Source: RGIG1995 sp045645205 (GTDB lineage: Bacteria > Bacillota > Clostridia > Oscillospirales > CAG-272). Taken from it: a DNA stretch of 28,186 nucleotides. The position numbers and the translations under genes are program-made. Each line of letters begins with the position of its first letter. Position 1 is the first letter of the stretch. Where the stretch lies: the NCBI GenBank assembly GCA_045645205.1, contig JAZRIJ010000034.1, positions 1 to 28,186 of the forward strand, written 5' to 3'. Under the pieces are notes generated by a model. That model was not told where the DNA came from and did not search any database. It saw only the letters and a list, made by a program, of their open reading frames with translations. Of this stretch, positions 22,314-28,186 are shown piece after piece.

Positions 22314-24023
22314 TTATATTTCGCGTATTAAATTAAAAGAATTATAAAGGTCCAGTCTGCCGTATCCCCATTGGTAATTGGGGTAGGTTCTGTTATTGTC
22401 TCTTGTACAGCCGCGTATAAGGTATCCTTTTATTTGAAAGGTATCAAGGGTTATGGCATTTCCCTCGACAATCCCCCATTGTAGCATAAGGGCGCATGCG
22501 CCTGTTGTTATTGCGGCTGCAACAGATGTTCCGCTCATAATTCCAGGCCCCGTCGGATATATACCGCTTACTCTTACCCCCGGAGCGACAAAGTCCGGAG
22601 AGGCGGCGGGAAGACGTGTAGGCCCCCATGATGAGTTGATAAAAAGGCTGTTGTCCTCGTCGTTGTATGCACCGCATGTTATAACCGCCGATGATGTACC
22701 TGGGGCGGTAATAGTGTAGTTTGGATCGGGTTCGAGAAATTCAATGCCGGGGTATCCTATGCTTGACAGCGGCAGGTATGCATCTACCGTTCCGTCAAGC
22801 ACTATATCACCGTAAAGTGTAACAGTCCACAGTCCCGGTGTTGCATTTTCGATTTTTATAATTGTTGCTTGACCGCTGCTTATGGACAATGGGAAAAAAT
22901 ACTGTATCGTAACCTTTGCTCTTTCAAGAACAAGTCTTGATGTGTAGGTTGTACCTCCTTTTGCCGGTATTCTGCCTACAATTTCACCTGTAGGAGATTT
23001 CAGAGCTACCGAAACTCTGTCAGCAGCGGTATTGTGCAGCGATAGATAAATACCGCTGTTTTCGTTTTGATTGTTGATATTAATATCTACGCTGGTATTT
23101 GTGTCCGGTATTCTTACTCGGGCATGGTGTCTTTCTTGACTCTCATTGCCTGCAGCAGCGCAAATGCATACACCTGTTATATTTGAAACCATACCGATAT
23201 ACTGCTCAAAAAGGGTGTTGCCGTCGTGGCTGCCAAGATTTGTTCCGATGCCGAGGCATATTGCAACCGGTCTGCCTAATTCTCTTGCTTTTTGAAGGAT
23301 ATATTCTATTCCGAGCATAACAGATGTTGATTCATATACGTTTCTGTTGTTTTCAGGAACAAGATAGTTATTCCGTATGAAAGGGCGCGCTTCTTTGAGC
23401 TTAACTACAATAAGCTCCGAGTCGGGAGCCGCTCCTCTGAAGTCACCCGCCTCTCTGCCTGCCGCAAGGGATGCGAGAAAAGTTCCGTGTCCGACCTCAT
23501 CTCTGCTCGGTACGGTATCAAAAGGGGAACTCCCGCTAAGAGCTTCGTTTATTTGGCTGTTTGTAAATTCTGTACCGACAAGGAAGTTTGCCGGCGGGGT
23601 TCCCTGTATTGATTGGTCATATATAGATACTATTCTGCTCGTTCCGTCCTCGTATCTGAAAACAGGGTTTGTATAATCAATTCCCGTATCTACTATTCCT
23701 ACCAAAACCCCTCTGCCTGTAAGCTCCAAAAATGCTTGTTCCTGAACCTGTATTATTCCCGAGCTTTCAAGCGCCGAGCGGTCAAGTAAGCCGACAACAT
23801 ACGGAAGAGAAGAATAAAAGTTTGTACCGAGTATGTCGGATAGATCTTCAACATCACTGTTATCGACATATCCCAAAATAAAATAATCTGACAAGAGCTG
23901 TGTAACTCTGACAAACGGATAATTCTGTATTTCGTTTATGTAGTATTCATTTGCCCGTACAACAAACTCGGTGGTGTTTGGACTGTTTACAAAATCCAGC
24001 AATTCCTGCGAGAGAGGTGTCAT
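22314..24023 (-). CDS. Csp-like subtilisin-family (S8) germination protease, second gene
   Basis: This 569-residue serine protease has the subtilisin triad intact: Asp112 (GIVDTGIDYTNP), His179 (EVGHGTFLAS) and Ser500 (IMSGTSVAAAIT), with oxyanion Asn293 (AAGNESQ). An inserted beta-rich region (about 300-440) between the oxyanion residue and the serine matches the jelly-roll insert known from the Clostridium perfringens CspB structure. Residues 1-100 form an N-terminal prodomain-like part, and there is no signal peptide. Csp proteases sit in the spore and activate the cortex hydrolase SleC. The ATG overlaps the stop of the preceding csp gene by four bases (ATGA) with a GGGGG-type binding site. 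The sleC-like gene lies just beyond that gene. Which Csp subtype it is cannot be decided by eye. Confidence 0.88.
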   Translation of the reverse strand: MTPLSQELLDFVNSPNTTEFVVRANEYYINEIQNYPFVRVTQLLSDYFILGYVDNSDVEDLSDILGTNFYSSLPYVVGLLDRSALESSGIIQVQEQAFLELTGRGVLVGIVDTGIDYTNPVFRYEDGTSRIVSIYDQSIQGTPPANFLVGTEFTNSQINEALSGSSPFDTVPSRDEVGHGTFLASLAAGREAGDFRGAAPDSELIVVKLKEARPFIRNNYLVPENNRNVYESTSVMLGIEYILQKARELGRPVAICLGIGTNLGSHDGNTLFEQYIGMVSNITGVCICAAAGNESQERHHARVRIPDTNTSVDININNQNENSGIYLSLHNTAADRVSVALKSPTGEIVGRIPAKGGTTYTSRLVLERAKVTIQYFFPLSISSGQATIIKIENATPGLWTVTLYGDIVLDGTVDAYLPLSSIGYPGIEFLEPDPNYTITAPGTSSAVITCGAYNDEDNSLFINSSWGPTRLPAASPDFVAPGVRVSGIYPTGPGIMSGTSVAAAITTGACALMLQWGIVEGNAITLDTFQIKGYLIRGCTRDNNRTYPNYQWGYGRLDLYNSFNLIREI

Positions 24024-25741
24024 AGTATAATTCCCCCTTGAGCGTATAATTCAAGAATGTCCATTGTGTTTGAAAGGCAGAGTGTGCCGTACCCCCAGAT
24101 GTTGTTTGGATACGAGATGTTTTGACTCCGCCTTGCGCCTTTTTGCAAAAAAGCTTTTACCCTCTGACCGTATAGGAAAATATCATTTCCGTTTACTATT
24201 CCCCATTCCATCATGAGGCACGCCGCCCCTGCAACAAAGGGGGAGGCTATGCTTGTTCCCGTAAACTGCATATATCCGCCGCCCGCTCTTGTTGTCAGAA
24301 TATTAACTGCAGGCGCTGTTATGTCGGGTTTTACATATACATCGTTTCGGGTGTATCCTCTGCCCGAAAAAGCGGCGGCTGTGTTTGTATTGGCGTTGTA
24401 ACCGCCGACAGATATAACCCTCTGTGATGTTGACGGAAGTGTCAGGGTAACATTTACATCCGGGTTTGAAAAGGCTGTATCGTTTGTAACATCTTCAACC
24501 GTTGGGAGCCATATGTCAAACCTCCCATCTGTTATGTCATTTCCCGTAACGCTTAGATTCCATACTCCCTCGGTTATGCTTACCCCTTGGCTCTCAAATA
24601 AAAAATAAACTTCTTGATATTGGGTGTAGACTGTAGGCTGACCGTAGAAAACCGTTATATCCGTATCCGAAAGCGTAAAAAGATAAGTGCTTTGCGTAGG
24701 GACTATTTCAACCGAAGCATTGTTTGACGGAGAAAACAGTCTGAAGGACATGGTGTCTGCGAAGTTTTTCCAAAGTGTCATATATATCTTACTTGGAGCT
24801 CCCGAAACGAATATGGGAATGTTTTTTGTTTCATTTTGAGAAATGACAGCCGAGAAGTGATGACCCGCAGAACCTTCATTTCCCGTTGCGGCAGAAATAA
24901 CAGTTTTCCATTCCTCAGAGGCATCGTTTATGTATTGTTCAAAAAGGGAGTTTCCGTCATGCGAGCCGTTGTTTGTGCCGTAGCTTAAATTTATGCTTAA
25001 AGGCAGATTTAATTCCCTTGCTCTGTCAATGGTGTATTTTATACCCCGCATTACCTCTGTTGTTCTCGGAAACGCGCCGAAGCCGCGTCTGCCTAATTTT
25101 ACAACAATAATGACCGCTTCGGGGGCTATTCCTCTTTCTCGTCCGTCGGATTGCTGTCCGTTTCCCGAGGCAACTCCCGCAACAGCCGTTCCGTGCCCCA
25201 CCGTATCTCTGAAATCCAGTGTTTCAAATGGAACGTTACTTGCAAGCGCTTGATTTATTTGTTCGTTTGTATATTCCGTTCCGCTTCTGAAGTCTGAGGG
25301 CGGATTACCATCAACTGTCTGATCCCATATAAAAGCAATTCGGCTTGTTCCGTCGTCAAAGCGGAAGTCCGGGTGTGTATAGTCGATCCCGGAGTCGATT
25401 ATACCTACTGCCGTTCCTCTCCCTGTCAGGTTAAACGGATCGCCTTGTACCCTCGTAACGCAGGCTGAATAACGGCTGCTTGACAGCTCGTAGGTCAGTG
25501 TTTTGGGTAATTCAATAAATTCAATAAAAGAATTATAATAAAGAGTTTTTATTTGTTCTACCGTTCCCGTTAGTATTGCATAATTTTTGTTCAGTATTTC
25601 AATGGCTTCAAAACCGCTTTGTAATGACAAAATATTCCCGCTGTATTTGACGATAACCTCAAGTCTGCCGTCAATAAGCAGTCCGGGATTAAAACGTAAA
25701 AGATTTTCAAGACCTTCTGCTGTTATGTTTTCATTGTTCAT
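24020..25741 (-). CDS. Csp-like subtilisin-family (S8) germination protease, first gene
   Basis: This 573-residue S8 protease carries Asp116 (GIIDSGIDYTHPDF), His183 (TVGHGTAVAG), oxyanion Asn288 (SAATGNEGSAGHH) and Ser497 (FTGTSIASPF), so the catalytic site looks complete. A beta-rich insert (about 305-440) ends in EGVWNLSVTG-DITDGRFDIWLP, the jelly-roll feature of Csp proteases. The N-terminal 95 residues look like a prodomain. ATG 25741 is chosen because AAGGTGG lies 8 nt upstream and the family-like start MNNENITAEGLENLL follows; a longer frame to 25858 would overlap the sleC start. It forms a two-gene operon with the downstream csp and is transcribed away from sleC. In C. perfringens and C. 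difficile these proteases cut pro-SleC during germination. Confidence 0.9.
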   Translation of the reverse strand: MNNENITAEGLENLLRFNPGLLIDGRLEVIVKYSGNILSLQSGFEAIEILNKNYAILTGTVEQIKTLYYNSFIEFIELPKTLTYELSSSRYSACVTRVQGDPFNLTGRGTAVGIIDSGIDYTHPDFRFDDGTSRIAFIWDQTVDGNPPSDFRSGTEYTNEQINQALASNVPFETLDFRDTVGHGTAVAGVASGNGQQSDGRERGIAPEAVIIVVKLGRRGFGAFPRTTEVMRGIKYTIDRARELNLPLSINLSYGTNNGSHDGNSLFEQYINDASEEWKTVISAATGNEGSAGHHFSAVISQNETKNIPIFVSGAPSKIYMTLWKNFADTMSFRLFSPSNNASVEIVPTQSTYLFTLSDTDITVFYGQPTVYTQYQEVYFLFESQGVSITEGVWNLSVTGNDITDGRFDIWLPTVEDVTNDTAFSNPDVNVTLTLPSTSQRVISVGGYNANTNTAAAFSGRGYTRNDVYVKPDITAPAVNILTTRAGGGYMQFTGTSIASPFVAGAACLMMEWGIVNGNDIFLYGQRVKAFLQKGARRSQNISYPNNIWGYGTLCLSNTMDILELYAQGGIIL

Positions 25742-25852
25742 AAATATAACCACCTTAAATCCAGTATATGTTTGAATGGGTAAAAAGGTTAAATTCAATA
25801 AAAAATACAATTTGCATAAAATGATATAAAGTAAATTTTTATGAGGTGTTTT
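25742..25852. promoter_or_regulatory. Divergent promoter region of csp and sleC with sigma-G-like elements
   Basis: Leftward, towards csp: TCATA (25844-25840), a 16-nt spacer and CATTTTA (25823-25817), which fits the forespore sigma-G -10 pattern CATnnTA. Rightward, towards sleC: GAATG (25774-25778), 17 nt and CAATAAA (25796-25802), a weaker match. No clear sigma-A promoter is present in either direction. Forespore expression is expected for these genes from other clostridia, so the elements are plausible but unproven. Confidence 0.4.
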
Positions 25853-27103
25853 ATGCAAAATCAGAATAATTTCGAAAACGGTTTTTTACGTGTAAGCGTA
25901 TTTGATGAAACTGAGGGAAGGCCTTTAAATAACGTTACCGTCAGCATATTCGAGCCGGGAGAAGACGGTGGTATAATCGAAAATCTGACCACTGATTCAT
26001 CGGGAGTTACAGAGACTGTTGACCTCGGCGCGCCCGACATAGCCTATTCACTCGAACCGACATCGAATGTAAGACCATATTCGGAATATGATATAACGGT
26101 AAACGCTGACGGTTTTGAGCCGTTCAGGATAGAGGGGGTACAAATACTTCCCGAAACACTTGCTCTTCAAAATATATTCTTGACAAGACGGCAAACCAAT
26201 GTTCCGATTAATAATGACATATTTATTTTGCCGCACACTTTATGGGAGACATTTCCGCCGAAAATTCCCGAAGAGTCGGTAAAACCTCTGCCCGAGGGAG
26301 AGGGATTTGTCGTATTGCCCGAGCCTGTTATACCCGAATTTATAATCGTACACGACGGTGAACCGAGTAATGCTTCGGCTCAAAACTATTATGTGCCGTT
26401 TAAGGACTATATAAAAAACGTAGCGAGCTGTGAAATATACTCTACGTGGCCTGTTGAAACCATTGAAGCTAATGTACTTGCAATTCTTTCGTTTACATTA
26501 AATAGGGTATATACCGAGTGGTACAGGGGAAGAGGGTATGATTTTACCATAACCAATTCAACAGCATACGACCAAGCCTTTGTCTACGGAAGAAACATAT
26601 TTTCGGAAATATCCGAGGTTGTGGACTATCTTTTTACCACCTATATAACAAAACCTAATATAAGACAGCCGCTTTTTACACAGTATTGCAACGGTGTTAA
26701 CGTAACCTGTCCCGGCTGGCTCAGTCAGTGGGGGTCAAAATATTTAGGCGACCAAGGGTATGATGCGGTTGAAATACTCAGACAGTATTACGGAAGCGAT
26801 ATATATCTTACTTCTGCGGAATCTGTTGCGGGAGTGCCCTCATCATATCCCGGAACGAGTTTGCAGATCGGCTCAGAGGGGGCGGCTGTAATAACGATAC
26901 AGGAACAGTTAAATGCTATTTCGGATAACTATCCTGCAATACAGAAGCTTCGGGTTGACGGCATATACGGACCCTTGACCGAAGCAGCCGTAAGAAAATT
27001 TCAGGAGATCTTTGACCTGCCGCAGTCAGGAGTGGTTGATTTCGGAACGTGGTATCAGATATCCAATATTTATGTTGCCGTGGAAAATTTGGCAAGAGGC
27101 TGA
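25853..27103 (+). CDS. sleC: SleC-like spore cortex-lytic enzyme precursor
   Basis: SleC is the lytic transglycosylase that degrades spore cortex peptidoglycan after Csp proteases remove its propeptide. The 416-residue protein has three parts. An N-terminal carboxypeptidase-regulatory-like beta domain (1-115; FLRVSVFDETEGRPLNNVTV) is followed by a SpoIID-like catalytic region (about 155-320; VPFKDYIKNVASCEIYSTWP, with Glu194 at the place of the SpoIID catalytic glutamate). A C-terminal PG_binding_1 domain follows (about 335-405; LRVDGIYGPLTEAAVRKFQ). The phrases YIKNVASCEIYSTWP and FTLNRVYTEWYRG match SleC as I remember it. Length is close to the known enzymes. ATG 25853 follows GAGGTG; there is no obvious signal peptide. 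It is divergent from two csp genes, its likely activators. Confidence 0.88.
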   Translation: MQNQNNFENGFLRVSVFDETEGRPLNNVTVSIFEPGEDGGIIENLTTDSSGVTETVDLGAPDIAYSLEPTSNVRPYSEYDITVNADGFEPFRIEGVQILPETLALQNIFLTRRQTNVPINNDIFILPHTLWETFPPKIPEESVKPLPEGEGFVVLPEPVIPEFIIVHDGEPSNASAQNYYVPFKDYIKNVASCEIYSTWPVETIEANVLAILSFTLNRVYTEWYRGRGYDFTITNSTAYDQAFVYGRNIFSEISEVVDYLFTTYITKPNIRQPLFTQYCNGVNVTCPGWLSQWGSKYLGDQGYDAVEILRQYYGSDIYLTSAESVAGVPSSYPGTSLQIGSEGAAVITIQEQLNAISDNYPAIQKLRVDGIYGPLTEAAVRKFQEIFDLPQSGVVDFGTWYQISNIYVAVENLARG

Positions 27104-27123
27104 AAAAATATCTAATACAATAA

Positions 27124-27158
27124 AGCAGCTCGCTTCGATTAAAAAGAAGTGAGCTGTT
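27124..27158 (+). terminator. Hairpin after sleC, probable terminator without T-run
   Basis: AGCAGCTCGCTTC pairs with GAAGTGAGCTGTT (one G-T wobbles) around a 9-nt A-rich loop, 20 nt after the sleC stop. It is followed by ACATTG rather than a T-run, so it may act as a transcript-end stabiliser or weak terminator. Confidence 0.55.
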
Positions 27159-27218
27159 ACATTGTGCAATATATCACATTTTCAGTAAAAGTATTTATGA
27201 AAAAAGTAGAAATGGAAG

Positions 27219-27246
27219 AAAGCAAGGGAAAGACCTTGCTTTTTTC
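27219..27246 (+). terminator. Rho-independent terminator
   Basis: AAAGCAAGG (27219-27227) pairs with CCTTGCTTT (27234-27242) around a 6-nt loop, with the T-run continuing to 27245. It would catch any transcript passing the first sleC hairpin. Confidence 0.75.
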
Positions 27247-27298
27247 TGTATAATATGGTAGAATTAATTAGGAAAAAAATGGAAAGTGGGTGGTATAA

Positions 27299-27394
27299 AT
27301 GAAAAGCAATGAAAGAAAGTCAAATAAGGCTTTGTGTTTACGAACAGTTATACCGCCAACATATACGGTGTGCAAAATATTAATCAGAATGTAA
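27299..27394 (+). CDS. Possible small ORF of 31 codons, unverified
   Basis: An ATG-to-TAA frame of 31 codons encodes a basic, cysteine-containing peptide beginning MKSNERKSNKALCLRT and ending VCKILIRM. A GGGTGG sequence lies about 8 nt upstream, a TATAAT box at 27249-27254, and a strong terminator begins at its stop codon, so the three could be a tiny transcription unit. Against this, a second frame at 27310 (24 codons, beginning MKESQIRLCVYEQL) overlaps it, and neither resembles a family I know. The stretch may instead be the remnant of a broken gene or a small RNA. Confidence 0.25.
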   Translation: MKSNERKSNKALCLRTVIPPTYTVCKILIRM

Positions 27395-27437
27395 AACACA
27401 TAAGCCGCACAGAGAATACGGTTTATGTGTTTTTTTA
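27393..27437 (+). terminator. Rho-independent terminator ahead of the RHS-like gene
   Basis: AAAACACATAAGCCG pairs with CGGTTTATGTGTTTT (one G-T wobble) across an 11-nt loop and is followed by further T residues. It ends 42 nt before the RHS-like start codon, so that gene needs its own promoter or controlled read-through. Confidence 0.85.
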
Positions 27438-27478
27438 AAATAATCGGACATTTTTAGATAAAACTAAGGAGATACAAA

Positions 27479-28186
27479 ATGAAAAATATATACAAACGGC
27501 TGTTATCGTTTGCAGTAGCATTGGCAATCACAATAACAGCGTTACCGATAAATGCATTTGGACTTAATGAAGAACCGGGAGCTGTTTATGAAGAACAGAG
27601 CGGGCAGACTGCGGTAAGAGAAGAGACTGCAGATGTTGCAGGATCAGAGAAAAACGAAGAAACTGAAGCGTATGTTCTGTCAGAGATAGAAAGCAAAAGA
27701 GAAGCAAACACAAAGTACTACCGAATGAGCAACGGAAGTATAACAGCGGCGGTGTATCCGTATGATGTACACTATGCCGATGAAAACGGTGAGTACCAAG
27801 ATATAGATAACTCGCTTGTTGACGGTGAAGACGAGGGAGATAACGTATACACAAACAAGAGTAACAGCACCCTTGTAAAGTTTATGAAGAAAAGCAACAC
27901 CAATAAGCTGTATACGATAAACCAAAACGGATATAAAATAAAAGTATCGGTAAAAAATGCCGAAAAAGTGTCTGCAGCAGTATCGGAATATGCCGAAAGC
28001 GGAGCCGACAGTCCGTACAGACTCGACAATATAACAGGCAGAGTAACATATTACGGAATACTGCCCAATACTGATATACAGTATACATATACATCAACAA
28101 AGCTGAAAGAAAACATAATCATAAATAAAGAAACAGACCTTGACAGCCTTGTGTATGAATACCATATAAACAACAGCCTTGATGTA
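27479..28186 (+). CDS. Secreted RHS/WapA-like wall-associated protein, N-terminal part (cut by the window end)
   Basis: The frame opens at ATG 27479 with AAGGAG 7 nt upstream and stays open for 236 codons to the window edge. Residues 1-26 are a clear signal peptide: MKNIYKRLL, a hydrophobic core rich in A, V, I and T, and an INAFG cleavage region. An acidic linker follows, then a beta-rich part with the phrases YYRMSNGSITAAVYPYDVHY, DENGEYQDIDNSLVDGED and NTNKLYTINQNGYKIKVSV. From memory these are typical of the N-terminal region of very large clostridial RHS-repeat or WapA-type proteins, often thousands of residues long with variable C-terminal toxin tips. The YD repeats and the tip lie outside the window, so the RHS part is inference. 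Confidence 0.75.
   Translation, partial: MKNIYKRLLSFAVALAITITALPINAFGLNEEPGAVYEEQSGQTAVREETADVAGSEKNEETEAYVLSEIESKREANTKYYRMSNGSITAAVYPYDVHYADENGEYQDIDNSLVDGEDEGDNVYTNKSNSTLVKFMKKSNTNKLYTINQNGYKIKVSVKNAEKVSAAVSEYAESGADSPYRLDNITGRVTYYGILPNTDIQYTYTSTKLKENIIINKETDLDSLVYEYHINNSLDV

Larger units (their letters stand above)
27104..27478. other. Gap between sleC and the RHS-like gene with hairpins and a small ORF
   Basis: This 375-bp stretch holds three hairpins (listed separately), a TATAAT-like box at 27249-27254 without a good -35 partner, and a 31-codon open frame at 27299-27394. Nothing else was recognised. No promoter for the RHS-like gene could be fixed between 27438 and 27478. Confidence 0.5.

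Noticed and set aside
22283..22336. A 17-codon frame beginning MSELLQNITSF between the LysR gene and the csp pair, sharing the 12-mer GAACTTTTACAG with the LysR start.
   Set aside because: The nearest binding-site-like sequence is about 15 nt away, the frame overlaps the csp 3' end, and a 12-nt match is weak evidence of duplication.
23377..23676. Forward frames inside the two csp genes.
   Set aside because: They lie opposite the catalytic His region of intact S8 proteases and lack ribosome binding sites.
1..28186. Searched for CRISPR-type repeats, tRNA and rRNA genes and intact transposases.
   Set aside because: No regularly spaced repeats, cloverleaf-like sequences, rRNA motifs or transposase domains were recognised by eye.

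Overview
The window looks like a chromosomal stretch from a low-to-moderate GC, endospore-forming member of the Firmicutes, class Clostridia, probably a gut-type Oscillospirales or Ruminococcaceae relative. The reasons are AGGAGG-type ribosome binding sites, near-consensus TTGACA/TATAAT promoters with 17-nt spacers, FMN and SAM-I riboswitches with rho-independent terminators, a YlxM-Ffh-S16-KhpA cluster, and a Csp/SleC spore-germination locus. The placement is inference; no 16S or marker tree was available.

Positions 1-8,700 are housekeeping and read rightward. They hold the 3' end of tuf, an FMN-riboswitch-controlled riboflavin transporter (ribU), a SAM-I-controlled metK, a small unknown membrane protein, recD2, a ComF-family gene, then ylxM, ffh, rpsP and khpA, closed by a strong hairpin terminator. 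The small unknown gene has its ribosome binding site buried in a hairpin that also contains a -10-like box.

Positions 8,734-12,404 read leftward: an HtrA-type membrane-anchored protease, then an OmpR-type response regulator and its sensor kinase, in an arrangement that recalls the CssRS/HtrA secretion-stress circuit. Positions 12,741-17,485 read rightward and form a tightly coupled four-gene Gld-type ABC export or assembly system: ATPase, ABC-2 permease, GldG-like auxiliary protein and DUF4340-like protein. They end in an elaborate two-part hairpin with inverted-repeat arms resembling an insertion-sequence end.

Positions 17,573-22,222 hold a leftward operon (M20 metallopeptidase, CapA-type metallophosphatase, and a NodB-fold deacetylase-like protein) with a divergent LysR-type regulator. 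It looks like a small envelope or polyglutamate-related catabolic unit of unknown substrate. Positions 22,314-27,103 hold two overlapping subtilisin-like germination proteases of the Csp family, transcribed away from a SleC-type spore-cortex lytic enzyme. Together these are the protease and substrate of the C. perfringens/C. difficile-type germination pathway, but both proteases keep an intact catalytic triad. The right edge, from 27,104, has three hairpins, a possible 31-codon small ORF, and the first 236 codons of a secreted RHS/WapA-like wall-associated protein that runs out of the window.

No rRNA, tRNA, CRISPR array or intact mobile element was seen. The most interesting items are the rearranged Csp/SleC locus, the LysR/M20/CapA/NodB-like cluster, the hairpin-masked gene at 3,028, and the two-part hairpin at 17,486.
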